A DNA stretch of 64,000 nt, taken from positions 1,178,001 to 1,242,000 of the forward strand of contig CBDDII010000002.1 in NCBI GenBank assembly GCA_965228905.1. Reading direction: 5' to 3'. The position numbers and the translations under genes were made by a program. Source of the stretch: CALKXV01 sp965228905 (GTDB taxonomy: Bacteria > Pseudomonadota > Alphaproteobacteria > Rhodobacterales > Rhodobacteraceae). Under the pieces are notes generated by a model that saw only the letters and a program-made list of their open reading frames with translations, searched no databases and had not been told where the DNA came from. Numbering within the stretch: the stretch's first letter is position 1; each line of letters starts with the position of its first letter. Below are positions 1 through 8,689 of the stretch, piece by piece.

Positions 1-247
1 GATAGATCAGGCTGCGCCCGTTCAGACCTTCGGCCGCTTCGGTCTTGTACATCCAGTCGGTGCGGGGGTTTCCGATGCAATAAAGGTAACCGACGGGGAT
101 ATGTATCCAGTGATAATTGTCGGCCTTCCCGGCTTCGAGCAAAAGTACGCGATTGGTTGGATCGGCGCTCAGCCGGTTGGCCATCAGGCATCCGGCGGAT
201 CCGGCCCCGATGACGATGTAGTCGAAGCTGTGTGCATTCTCGGTCAC
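1..247 (-). CDS. GMC family oxidoreductase, N-terminal part (runs off window)
   Basis: The first 82 residues are present and the rest lies beyond base 1. The N-terminus has the FAD dinucleotide-binding stretch YIVIGAGSAGCLMANRLS followed by LLLEAG, the hallmark of choline dehydrogenase/glucose oxidase-type (GMC) flavoenzymes that oxidise alcohols. I chose the GTG at 245-247 because an AAGGGGG ribosome site lies 8 nt upstream; an ATG a few bases further up runs into a stop. It is transcribed away from the TAXI receptor gene at 511. The substrate cannot be told from this fragment. Confidence 0.85.
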   Translation of the reverse strand, partial: MTENAHSFDYIVIGAGSAGCLMANRLSADPTNRVLLLEAGKADNYHWIHIPVGYLYCIGNPRTDWMYKTEAAEGLNGRSLIY

Positions 248-510
248 GAGGCCATCCCCCTTGAAATTTAATTTTGGCGCGGGACGCCCCCGGAACCAAG
301 GATTCCCCTGTTTTGCAGCCTTCTGCAAGCCATTTGGCTGGTCGGTCCTGCAAGAGAGTGACGCCAACGGCAGACCTCAATTTCCGATACGGAAGGCGGG
401 GGATCAGTTGACTATTCCCGACAGGATTGTTCTGTTGCGTTGATCCGGTTCGAAATGCGACGCCGGGCATGTGGTTCGGAAGACGACCGCAGCATAACAG
501 GGAGAAAACA

Positions 511-1470
511 ATGAAGATTTTTTCAGCAATTGCAGCGACCACGCTGCTTGCAATGACACCGGCAATGGCCCAGACGCCGCTATCTGTTGCGACAGGTGGC
601 ACGGGCGGCGTCTACTATCCAATGGGTGGCGGGCTGGCCGAAGTCATCAACAACAAGGTGGATGGCTATACCGCAACAGCGGAAGTGACCGGTGCCTCGG
701 TCGAAAACATGGGCCTTGTGGCAACAGGCGACGCCGATCTTGCCATCGGTCTGGCCGACACCGTTTACCAGGCACAGACCGGAACCGGGCGTTTTGACGG
801 TCAGCAGCTTGAGATGATCCGGGGCATTGCATCGCTTTATGCGAACATGATCCAGATCGTGACACTGGCCGACAGCGGGATCACCTCGCTGGACGACCTG
901 AAGGGCAAGCGCGTGTCCATCGGGGCTCCGGGTTCGGGCACCGAGGTCAACACCGAGAAAGTGCTGACCGCTGTTGGCATCAGCTATGACGACATCGACG
1001 AGCAACGCTTGAACTTCAACGAAACCGCCGACGCCCTTGCAAATGGTGACATCGACGCGGGATTCTGGAGCGTGGGTGCGCCGACGTCGTCGATCCTGAA
1101 CCTCGCAACCACGAACAACATCCGCATGATCGAGCTTTCCGCTGATCAGATTGCCGCCGCGCAAGCGTCCGAGCCGCTGTTTGCCAGCACCACACTTGGT
1201 GCCGGCGTCTACCAAGGGGTCGATGCCGACGTGACGGTGCTTGGCGTGCCGAACGTTCTGGTCGCCTCGTCCGAGATGTCCGACGATCTGGCCTATACGA
1301 TCACCAAGGCGATGTTTGAAAACATTGCCGATCTTCAGGCCGTGCATCCGGCGGCGAACCAGACCACGATCGAGTTCACGCTGGCCGCAACGCCGATCCC
1401 GCTCCATCCGGGCGCGATCCGCTATTACGAAGAAGTTGGCGTAGAGATCCCGGATCGTCTGCGTCCGTGA
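511..1470 (+). CDS. TAXI family TRAP transporter solute receptor (system 1)
   Basis: This is the periplasmic substrate-binding protein of a TAXI-type TRAP transporter, which captures a small carboxylate or amino acid and hands it to the fused permease. The 319-residue protein starts with a Sec signal peptide (hydrophobic residues 5-18, likely cut after Ala20). It continues with the TAXI signature VATGGTGGVYYPMGGG and, further on, KGKRVSIGAPGSGTE, both typical of the family. I chose the ATG at 511 over an in-frame upstream frame because GGGAGAAAAC precedes it and it gives a clean signal peptide. Its stop overlaps the GTG of the DUF1850 gene, so the three genes form one operon. The ligand is unknown. 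Confidence 0.9.
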   Translation: MKIFSAIAATTLLAMTPAMAQTPLSVATGGTGGVYYPMGGGLAEVINNKVDGYTATAEVTGASVENMGLVATGDADLAIGLADTVYQAQTGTGRFDGQQLEMIRGIASLYANMIQIVTLADSGITSLDDLKGKRVSIGAPGSGTEVNTEKVLTAVGISYDDIDEQRLNFNETADALANGDIDAGFWSVGAPTSSILNLATTNNIRMIELSADQIAAAQASEPLFASTTLGAGVYQGVDADVTVLGVPNVLVASSEMSDDLAYTITKAMFENIADLQAVHPAANQTTIEFTLAATPIPLHPGAIRYYEEVGVEIPDRLRP

Positions 1471-1943
1471 AGCCTTTGAAAGAAGGAGCGCTTTGGGCGC
1501 TCCTTCTCCTTTCGTCCACATTGGGGGCTGAGGCGGATACCCTTGTTGCCTCGCGGACGGCAGACGGTGCCGTCCTTGCCCATACCGACATCGCCGAGGG
1601 CGATGAATGGTGCGTGCTCTGGCGGCATTCTGTGCAGGGGTTCGAGGTTTCGGACTGCTATGTGAACCGGAACGGTCGGATGGTGCTGGATCATTCCCAT
1701 TTGCCTGATTTCGCTGCCGGGTTGGATCACATTCCGGGTCGCGGCGTGCAGGTTTCGGATGGCATGGGGGGCTATTGGATCACCGATCTGAACGAAGCCG
1801 TTCCGGGCAACGCCTATATCCTGCGCGTCGGAAGCATGTCCGTCGACCACCGCCTGCAAGTCGGAGCGGACCTTATTTCGCTGTCTGAACTGGCATCGGG
1901 CGAGCGCGTGCGGATTTCACTTGAACGAGACGGCGAAGAATGA
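1467..1943 (+). CDS. DUF1850 family protein, TRAP-associated
   Basis: This 158-residue exported protein has an N-terminal hydrophobic segment (about residues 8-20) and the DUF1850 pattern of a conserved WRHSVQ near residue 52 and a C-terminal VRISLE. DUF1850 proteins are regularly encoded between the receptor and the fused permease of TAXI TRAP transporters, as here; their exact role is not known to me. Translation starts at GTG 1467, overlapping the previous stop (GTGA), and the gene ends in an ATGA overlap with the permease. This implies translational coupling through the whole operon. Confidence 0.8.
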   Translation: MKPLKEGALWALLLLSSTLGAEADTLVASRTADGAVLAHTDIAEGDEWCVLWRHSVQGFEVSDCYVNRNGRMVLDHSHLPDFAAGLDHIPGRGVQVSDGMGGYWITDLNEAVPGNAYILRVGSMSVDHRLQVGADLISLSELASGERVRISLERDGEE

Positions 1944-3913
1944 GCCAGGAAGAAACCGCAGCCGAAACCGAAGAGCATCAGCCGTGGCTGGTGCTGCGGA
2001 TCATCACTGTTGTCGCAATCGGGCTTTCGCTGTTCCAGCTTTACGCGGCAGGGATCAAGCCCTTGGGGTTGTTCTACCAGCGCCCGATTCATCTTGGATT
2101 TATTCTTGTCCTCTGTTTCCTGATCTATCCGGTCACCGGGAAAAAACCGCGCGGCGTGCTCGGGTGGTTGATCGACGGGACGTTGATCCTTGGCGGTGTG
2201 CTTGTCGGTTTCTGGGTGCCCTGGAACATCGACACGATCGCCAACGCCGTTTTTCCGCGCACGATTGACGTCGTTGTCGGTATCATCACGACCCTGATCG
2301 TGCTCGAGGCTGCGCGCCGTGCCATTGGCCTTGTCATGACCGTGATCGGCGCTGTCTTTGTGGTCTATGCCTTTGCCGGTCTGCGCGGGGAACTGCCCTT
2401 TCTGGCAGACTGGATGCCGGGCATCCTGAACCATCGCGGCTATACTATTGAACGAGTGGCAAGCCAGTTGACCCTGGGGGCTGAGGGGCTGTTTGGCATC
2501 CCGCTTGGTGTCGCGGCCACTTTCATCTTTGTTTTCGTGCTGTTCGGGGCATTTCTTGAGGTGACGGGCGCGGGCAAGTTCTTCATCGACCTTGCCTATG
2601 CCGCCACGGGTCGGCAGCGCGGAGGGCCAGCGAAAGCCGCCGTGATCGCCTCGGCCGGGATGGGCTCGATCTCGGGGTCGGCGATTGCCAACGTTGTGAC
2701 GACCGGAGCCTTCACGATACCGCTCATGAAACGCCTCGGCTATCGCCCTGCACAGGCGGGCGGGATCGAGGCGGCAGCCTCGACCGGCGGGCAGATCATG
2801 CCGCCCCTGATGGGGGCCGGGGCGTTCCTGATGAGCGAATTCACCCGCGTCCCCTATATCGAGATCGTCCTCGTCTCGATCTTTCCGGCAATTCTCTATT
2901 TCGGCTCGGTCTACCTTTTGGTGCATATCGCGGCGGTCAAACTGGGCCTGAAGGGCATGACATCCGACGACCTTCCGCGCGTGCGCGATGTCTTGGCGGG
3001 GGGATGGCATTTCCTGTTGCCACTTGGCGTGCTGATGTACTTCCTGATCGCGGCCTATTCGCCCATGCGCGTCGGTTTCTTCGCGGTCGTTTCCATCGCG
3101 GTCGCTGCCTCGGCGCGCGCCCTTTGGAGCTTCTTTGCAAACAGCCCCACCTTGCCGGGCTTCTTTGCCTTGCTGAAACGGGGAGTCGATCTGACCCTGC
3201 AAGCGCTTGAGCTTGGGGCCAGAAACGCAGTGGCCGTTTCCATGGCCTGTGCGGTGGCGGGTATCATCGTGGGCGTCGTCGGCCTGACCGGTCTTGGGCT
3301 CAAGTTCTCGGCGATGATGCTTGCCTTTTCCGGCGGGAATATGGTTCTGGCGCTTCTGCTTGTCATACTTGCCAGCCTCATCCTCGGGATGGGGCTGCCC
3401 GTGACAGCGGCTTACATCGTGCTGATCATCCTCGTCGGTCCGGCGCTGACCACGGAATTCGGTGTGCCGCTGCTGATCGCGCACCTTGTGGTGTTCTGGT
3501 ATTCGCAGGATTCAAACGTGACGCCCCCCGTAGCGTTGGCAGGCTTTGCAGGCTCGGCGATTGCCGGTTCGAAACCCATGGAAACCAGTTTCCAGGCGTG
3601 GAAATACGCCAAAGGGTTGTACATCATCCCGCTTTTCATGGTGTTTAACGAGGCAATCATCATCGGCGGCCCGGTCCCACTTGTGATATGGACCGGATTG
3701 ATTGCGATCCTTGCGCTTGTCGCTTTTGCGGCGCTTCTTGAGGGTTACCTCTTTGCCCCGGTTCCGGTGTGGCAACGGGTTATTCTCGCCCCTGCCATCG
3801 TCGCAGTGATCTGGCCGGATATCGCTGTCGAAGTCATTGGTGCCTCGGTCCTGGCCCTGTTGCTGGGGGCGAACTACCTGATCGGCAAACGCGGGGCCGA
3901 AGTGGCGCTCTGA
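1940..3913 (+). CDS. TRAP transporter fused permease (4TM/12TM type), system 1
   Basis: This inner-membrane protein of 657 residues fuses the small (DctQ-like) and large (DctM-like) TRAP subunits. It shows many hydrophobic helices and the DctM signatures GSISGSAIANVVTTGAFTIP and LGMGLPVTAAYIV. It should drive ion-coupled import of the ligand bound by the receptor at 511. It overlaps the DUF1850 gene by ATGA. Unlike the second TRAP permease at 9764, it ends right after the last membrane segments and has no large soluble tail. A strong hairpin at 3927-3949 follows it. Confidence 0.9.
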   Translation: MSQEETAAETEEHQPWLVLRIITVVAIGLSLFQLYAAGIKPLGLFYQRPIHLGFILVLCFLIYPVTGKKPRGVLGWLIDGTLILGGVLVGFWVPWNIDTIANAVFPRTIDVVVGIITTLIVLEAARRAIGLVMTVIGAVFVVYAFAGLRGELPFLADWMPGILNHRGYTIERVASQLTLGAEGLFGIPLGVAATFIFVFVLFGAFLEVTGAGKFFIDLAYAATGRQRGGPAKAAVIASAGMGSISGSAIANVVTTGAFTIPLMKRLGYRPAQAGGIEAAASTGGQIMPPLMGAGAFLMSEFTRVPYIEIVLVSIFPAILYFGSVYLLVHIAAVKLGLKGMTSDDLPRVRDVLAGGWHFLLPLGVLMYFLIAAYSPMRVGFFAVVSIAVAASARALWSFFANSPTLPGFFALLKRGVDLTLQALELGARNAVAVSMACAVAGIIVGVVGLTGLGLKFSAMMLAFSGGNMVLALLLVILASLILGMGLPVTAAYIVLIILVGPALTTEFGVPLLIAHLVVFWYSQDSNVTPPVALAGFAGSAIAGSKPMETSFQAWKYAKGLYIIPLFMVFNEAIIIGGPVPLVIWTGLIAILALVAFAALLEGYLFAPVPVWQRVILAPAIVAVIWPDIAVEVIGASVLALLLGANYLIGKRGAEVAL

Positions 3914-3926
3914 GCAGAGGCGTCAA

Positions 3927-3949
3927 GACCAAGGCCCCTGGCCTTGGTC
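3927..3949. terminator. Hairpin between convergent genes
   Basis: A perfect 10-bp inverted repeat (GACCAAGGCC / GGCCTTGGTC) with a 3-nt loop sits between the stop of the TRAP permease (+) and the stop of the semialdehyde dehydrogenase (-). No T-run follows on either strand, so it is more likely a 3'-end stabiliser or Rho-assisted bidirectional stop than a classical intrinsic terminator. Confidence 0.5.
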
Positions 3950-3981
3950 AACTGCGAGATTTTTCGTCAGTGCCGGTCAAA

Positions 3982-5466
3982 TCAGGTGTCTACGGACAGG
4001 CAGAGATATTTCATCTCCATGAATTCATCCATGCCGTGCCTGCTTCCTTCGCGTCCCAACCCGGATTGCTTTACCCCGCCGAAGGGGGCGACCTCGGTCG
4101 AGATCAGGCCGGTGTTGATGCCGACCATGCCGTATTCCAACGCCTCTGAAACCTTGGTGATACGGTCGACGTTCTTGGCGTAGAAATAGCAGGCCAGACC
4201 GAAGATCGTGTCATTGGCGTAGCCGATCACCTCATCATCCGTTTCGAATTTGAAGAGCGGCGCGAGGGGGCCGAAGGTTTCTTCCTTGGCGAAGGCCATG
4301 TCCTGTGTGGCGCCGGTGAGGATGGTCGGCTCAAAGAAGGTTCCACCCAGGTCGTGGGCCTTGCCGCCGGTCAGGACCGTGGCACCTTTCGATGTCGCGT
4401 CGTCGATGTGCTCCCGCACTTTTTCCACCGCGTCTTTATTGATCAGCGGGCCAAGCTGGCTGCCGTCGGACAGGCCGTCGCCGACCTTCATCGCTTCGAC
4501 CGCCGCTTTCAGCTTCGCGGCGAAGGCGTCGTACACGCCCGCCTGGACGTAGATGCGGTTGGCGCAGACGCAGGTCTGGCCGTTGTTGCGGTATTTCGAG
4601 ATCATCGCGCCTTCCACCGCCGCATCCAGATCGGCGTCGTCGAAGACGATGAAGGGCGCGTTGCCGCCCAATTCCATCGAGCATTTCATCACCTGGTCGG
4701 CGGCCTGTTTCAGCAGGATACGGCCCACCTCGGTCGAGCCGGTGAAGGTGAGTTTGCGAACGGCCGGATTTTCGCAGAATTCCTTGCCGATGTCCGACGA
4801 CCGCGAGGACGGGATGATCGACAGCACGCCTTTCGGGATGCCGGCGCGGTCGGCGAGGACGCCGAGGGCCAGTGCTGAAAGCGGGGTTTCGGCGGCGGGG
4901 CGGGCGACGAAGGCGCAGCCTGCAGCGAGTGCCGGGCCGACCTTGCGGGTGATCATGGCGTTGGGAAAGTTCCAGGGTGTGATCGAGGCCGCGACGCCGA
5001 TGGGCTGCGAGATCACGGAGATCCGCTTGTCGCGCTGGTGGCCGGGGACGGTTTCGCCATAGGCACGCTTGGCTTCCTCGGCGAACCACTCGATGAAGGA
5101 CGCGCCATAGAGTATTTCGCCCTTGGCCTCGGCATGGGGCTTGCCCTGTTCGGCGGTGAGGATGGTGCCCAAGTCGTCGGCGTTTTCCACCATCAGGTCG
5201 AACCACTTGCGCAGGACCGCGGCGCGTTCCTTACCCGTCCACTTGGCCCAACTTTTCTGCGCGATCTCGGCAGCGGCAATCGCGCGGGCGGTCTCGGCGC
5301 GGCTGAGGTCGGCGACGGAGGCGATCACGTCGCCGCGGGCCGGGTTCGTGACGTCGAAGGTTTTGCCATCGTCGGCATCGGCCCATTCGCCCGCGAGATA
5401 GGCCTTGGTGGCGAGGAGCGAGCGATCCTTCAGGAGACGGGCGAGATCGGTGGTCTGGTCGAGCAT
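3982..5466 (-). CDS. gabD: NAD(P)-dependent succinate-semialdehyde dehydrogenase family protein
   Basis: The protein oxidises an omega-semialdehyde, most likely succinate semialdehyde, to the carboxylate. It is 494 residues, the usual ALDH length. It contains the NAD-site PWNFPNAMITRK (about 164-175), FTGSTEVG, the catalytic glutamate in MELGGNAP (E265) and the catalytic cysteine in NNGQTCVCANR (C299). The cofactor-site lysine usual in the KPA-ETPL motif is Arg here (VARPAAETPL, R189), which may affect NAD/NADP choice. I chose ATG 5466 because the upstream 30 codons of the frame are Arg-rich and not ALDH-like. It is the last gene of an operon with a class III aminotransferase, which would supply the semialdehyde. 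Confidence 0.85.
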   Translation of the reverse strand: MLDQTTDLARLLKDRSLLATKAYLAGEWADADDGKTFDVTNPARGDVIASVADLSRAETARAIAAAEIAQKSWAKWTGKERAAVLRKWFDLMVENADDLGTILTAEQGKPHAEAKGEILYGASFIEWFAEEAKRAYGETVPGHQRDKRISVISQPIGVAASITPWNFPNAMITRKVGPALAAGCAFVARPAAETPLSALALGVLADRAGIPKGVLSIIPSSRSSDIGKEFCENPAVRKLTFTGSTEVGRILLKQAADQVMKCSMELGGNAPFIVFDDADLDAAVEGAMISKYRNNGQTCVCANRIYVQAGVYDAFAAKLKAAVEAMKVGDGLSDGSQLGPLINKDAVEKVREHIDDATSKGATVLTGGKAHDLGGTFFEPTILTGATQDMAFAKEETFGPLAPLFKFETDDEVIGYANDTIFGLACYFYAKNVDRITKVSEALEYGMVGINTGLISTEVAPFGGVKQSGLGREGSRHGMDEFMEMKYLCLSVDT

Positions 5467-5501
5467 GGGAGAGGGCTTTCGTTCATATCGGCAGGTGATT
5501 T

Positions 5502-7103
5502 TCAGGGGTAGCGTGTATCGACGGGTGCGAAGGTTTCTGCGCGGGCGCGTTGCCATCTTTCATGGAACCCGAATTCGTCGGTTTCTTCCCGCAGAAGGAA
5601 CCCTTCGGGCATATAGGGGTAAACATCCTCGCCAGTCACCATGTCGCGGTCGCTTTCGCGCATCAGCAGGTGATGGGGCAGGAACTCTATGGGATGGGAG
5701 AGACCGGCAGCACCCGTCATTTCCGCCAGCGCCTTCATGGTGTTCTTATGGAAGCGATACACCCGTTCGGATTTGCTGGTGACGTCGAGGGCACGCTGGC
5801 GCGTCTTGTCCTGGGTGGCCACGCCAACCGGGCAATGGTTGGTGTGGCAGGCCTGGGCCTGGATGCAGCCGATGGAAAACATGAACCCGCGCGCCGAATT
5901 GGCCCAGTCGGCTCCGAGGGCCAGCGCCTTGGCGATGTCGAACGCGGTGACCAGTTTGGCCGAAGCGCCCAGTTTCAGCTTGTCACGCAGACCTGCGCCG
6001 CGCAGGGTGTTATGCGCAAAGACCAACCCCTCGACGAGGGGCATTCCCACATGGTTGGCGAATTCAAGCGGCGCGGCGCCGGTGCCGCCTTCTTTTCCGT
6101 CGATCACGATGAAATCCGGAACGATGTCGGTTTCCAGCATCGCCTTGACGATGCACATGAATTCGCGCCTGTGACCGATACACAGCTTGAAACCGACAGG
6201 CTTGCCATCGGCGTTGTCACGCAGGGTCTTGATGAACTGCATCAGTTCCAGCGGAGTCGAGAATTCCGGGTGTGAGGCGGGCGAAACGCAGTCCTGCCCC
6301 ATGGGTATACCACGTGCCTCGGCAATCTCGGGCGAGATTTTCGAGGCGGGCAGGACGCCGCCGTGGCCCGGTTTCGCGCCCTGGCTGAGCTTCAACTCCA
6401 CCATCTTGACCTGGGGGTCGGCCGCTTGTTCTCGGAACTTTTCGACGTCGAAACGGCCCTCGGCGGTGCGGCAGCCGAAATAGCCCGAGCCGATTTCATA
6501 GATGATGTCGCCGCCGCCTTCCCGATGATAGCGGCTGATCCCGCCCTCGCCGGTGTCATGGGCAAAGCCGCCCTTTTTTGCACCGGTGTTCAGCGCAAGG
6601 ATGGCATTTGCCGAAAGTGCGCCAAAGGACATGGCCGAGATATTATAGATCGAGGCGTCGTAAGGCTTTTCGCAGTCGGGACCGCCAATGCTTATGCGGA
6701 AATCGTGGTCTTCCAGATGCTTTGGCGCGGCGGAATGGGTGATCCACTCATATCCTGAGTCATAGACCCTTTGCCGGGTGCCGAAAGGGCGCTTGTCCTC
6801 GACGCCCTTGGCGCGCTGGTAGACGATTGAGCGTTTGTCGCGCGAGAAAGGTTCTTCGTCCTGGTCGCTTTCGATCAGGTATTGCCGGATCTCCGGGCGG
6901 ATGCCTTCGAACATGAAGCGCATGTGGCCGATGACCGGGTAGTTTCTGAGGATCGCGTGCTGGGGCTGGGTTACGTCGTAAAAGCCCAGAGCGGCAAGAG
7001 CGCCGAAGATCAGGAAGCCGATCAAAAACCAGCCAGACCAGAAGAGACCCAGAAGCGACAGAAGCGTCAGTATGATTGTGGCGGCGAAGATGGCAAAGCG
7101 CAT
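5502..7103 (-). CDS. Membrane-anchored FMN-binding glutamate synthase family protein
   Basis: This 533-residue protein corresponds to the FMN-binding synthase domain of GltB without the N-terminal glutaminase domain. Residues 1-45 form two hydrophobic segments that would anchor it in the membrane. The synthase core shows GGTGAAPLEF and the C-x5-C-x4-C pattern (CIQAQACHTNHC) that ligates the 3Fe-4S cluster in glutamate synthases. Stand-alone proteins of this type are common in alphaproteobacteria and their reaction is not firmly known; candidates are glutamate or N-methylglutamate synthase-like chemistry. It lies between the aminotransferase (22-nt gap) and the semialdehyde dehydrogenase (35-nt gap), so it probably works in the same amino acid pathway. 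Confidence 0.8.
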   Translation of the reverse strand: MRFAIFAATIILTLLSLLGLFWSGWFLIGFLIFGALAALGFYDVTQPQHAILRNYPVIGHMRFMFEGIRPEIRQYLIESDQDEEPFSRDKRSIVYQRAKGVEDKRPFGTRQRVYDSGYEWITHSAAPKHLEDHDFRISIGGPDCEKPYDASIYNISAMSFGALSANAILALNTGAKKGGFAHDTGEGGISRYHREGGGDIIYEIGSGYFGCRTAEGRFDVEKFREQAADPQVKMVELKLSQGAKPGHGGVLPASKISPEIAEARGIPMGQDCVSPASHPEFSTPLELMQFIKTLRDNADGKPVGFKLCIGHRREFMCIVKAMLETDIVPDFIVIDGKEGGTGAAPLEFANHVGMPLVEGLVFAHNTLRGAGLRDKLKLGASAKLVTAFDIAKALALGADWANSARGFMFSIGCIQAQACHTNHCPVGVATQDKTRQRALDVTSKSERVYRFHKNTMKALAEMTGAAGLSHPIEFLPHHLLMRESDRDMVTGEDVYPYMPEGFLLREETDEFGFHERWQRARAETFAPVDTRYP

Positions 7104-7125
7104 GTCTGGCCCTTTCGTAACTTTC

Positions 7126-8445
7126 TCAGATGACAGCCGAGATGGCGCGGTCCAGCTTGTCGGTCAACTCGTCGATCTGATTGTCCTCGATGATGAAGGG
7201 CGGGGCCAGAAGGATGTGATCGCCGCGCCGCCCGTCGATGGTGCCGGACATGGGATAGCAGATCAGACCAGCCGCAAAGGCCGCTTTCTTGATTTTCGCT
7301 GCCACGCCTTTCGAGGGATCGAACGGGTCTTTCGTGGTGCGGTCAGCGACCAGTTCGATTCCGCGGAACAAGCCGCGCCCGCGAATGTCTCCCACGTTCG
7401 GGTGTTGGCCAAAGCGGGCTTGGAGACGCTCCATCAGGACATCGCCTTTGGCCTGCACGCGGGGGATCAGCCCACGCCCGAGGATGGCGTTCAGAACGGC
7501 TAGGCTGCCAGCGGCAGCGGCGGGGTGGCCCATGTAGGTGTGACCGTGTTGGAAAAAGCCGGAACCAGTCGCGATGGCGTCGTAGATTTCCGAGGTGCAA
7601 AGCATGGCGCCAATCGGTTGATAACCTGCCCCCAAGCCTTTGGCGATACAGGCGATATCCGGGGCGACCCCGTCCTGTTCGCAGGCAAAGAGGCTGCCGG
7701 TCCTGCCCATGCCGCACATGACCTCGTCGAGGATCAGGAGGACACCGTACTTGTCACAGATCTCCCGGATGCGTTTGAAGTAGCCGGGGGCGGGGGCCAG
7801 GGCACCCGAGGTCGCGCCCACCACGGGTTCGGCCATGAAAGCCATGACGGTTTCGGGGCCGACGCGGAGCAGTTCGTCTTCCAGCGCCTGAGCGGCGCGG
7901 AGGCCGTAATCTTCCAGATTTTCGCCGTCGTGCCGATAGCGGTACTCATAACAGGGCTCGATGTGGCTGACCTCCAAAAGAAGCGGGCCGAATTGCTGGC
8001 GTCGCCATTCGTTGCCGCCTGCGGATAGTGCGCCGATCGTGTTGCCGTGATAGCTTTGTTTGCGTGCGATGAGGCGTGCGCGTTGCGGTTCGCCTTTTTC
8101 CACCCAGTATTGGCGCGCGAGCTTGATCGCCGCTTCGGTTGCCTCGGACCCGCCCGACACAAGATAAACGCGGTCGATGTCGCCCGGTGCATTCTCGACC
8201 AGAAGATCGGCCAGCGCCTCGGCAGGCTCGGAGGTGAGAAAACCTGTATGGGCAAAGGCCAGCTTGTCGAGTTGGGCCTTGATCGCGGCGATGACTTCGG
8301 CGTCGCTGTGGCCAAGGCATGACACCGCCGCGCCGCCGGATCCGTCAAGATAGCGTTTGCCGTCCTTGTCTATCAGGTAACAGCCGTCGCCGCCGATAGC
8401 AGTTGGCAGCGATGCGTGACAGTGGCGCGCGAAGATATGCGACAT
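7126..8445 (-). CDS. Class III (omega) aminotransferase
   Basis: This 439-residue PLP enzyme of the acetylornithine/GABA/beta-alanine aminotransferase group transfers an omega- or alpha-amino group. It has YLDGSGG near the N-terminus, the cofactor stretch VSGGSEATEAAIKLARQ, the Asp motif LLILDEVMCGMGRTG and the Schiff-base lysine in ACIAKGLGAGYQP. ATG 8445 is preceded by AGGAC at a good distance; an upstream in-frame ATG at 8481 lacks this. As first gene of the operon ending with semialdehyde dehydrogenase, a GABA- or beta-alanine-like substrate is plausible, but I cannot fix the substrate. Confidence 0.85.
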   Translation of the reverse strand: MSHIFARHCHASLPTAIGGDGCYLIDKDGKRYLDGSGGAAVSCLGHSDAEVIAAIKAQLDKLAFAHTGFLTSEPAEALADLLVENAPGDIDRVYLVSGGSEATEAAIKLARQYWVEKGEPQRARLIARKQSYHGNTIGALSAGGNEWRRQQFGPLLLEVSHIEPCYEYRYRHDGENLEDYGLRAAQALEDELLRVGPETVMAFMAEPVVGATSGALAPAPGYFKRIREICDKYGVLLILDEVMCGMGRTGSLFACEQDGVAPDIACIAKGLGAGYQPIGAMLCTSEIYDAIATGSGFFQHGHTYMGHPAAAAGSLAVLNAILGRGLIPRVQAKGDVLMERLQARFGQHPNVGDIRGRGLFRGIELVADRTTKDPFDPSKGVAAKIKKAAFAAGLICYPMSGTIDGRRGDHILLAPPFIIEDNQIDELTDKLDRAISAVI

Positions 8446-8460
8446 GCTTTGTCCTCGGTT

Positions 8461-8483
8461 CCTTGCGCAAAACTTGTGCAAGG
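8461..8483. promoter_or_regulatory. Imperfect inverted repeat upstream of the aminotransferase operon
   Basis: CCTTGCGCA and TGTGCAAGG form 9-bp arms with one mismatch around a 5-nt spacer. The element starts 16 nt upstream of the aminotransferase start codon, in the 244-nt divergent gap before the second TAXI receptor gene. A related TTGCAAAAAGGCAA stretch follows at about 8509. TTGC-n-GCAA symmetry is typical of operators for Lrp/AsnC- or LysR-type regulators of amino acid genes, so this is a candidate operator. The rest of the gap holds no gene and no promoter I would defend. Confidence 0.4.
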
Positions 8484-8689
8484 TTTCATTCAGGATTGCC
8501 GCTTGTCTTGCAAAAAGGCAATCACATCCCGGTGTTTCGATGAATGCCGTGGATCGCGCCTTTGAAACAAGGGCTTTCGTCCGGCCCGCGTCGTAGGGTT
8601 TGTCAAATTCGATTTCGCCAACTAGGCTCCCGATTCATCACACGGTCGCAAAGGCCGGGAAAACTTAGAATTAACCATGGGAGACTGTT

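Noticed and set aside
248..510. A defined promoter for the first TAXI operon
   Set aside because: TTGACT at 408-413 looks like a -35 element, but no acceptable -10 sits at 16-18 bp, so I did not annotate one.
1814..3484. A 556-codon open frame antisense to the TRAP permease gene
   Set aside because: It is rich in Arg, His, Gln and Asp with no recognisable domain, and mirrors the codon bias of the real permease gene on the plus strand.
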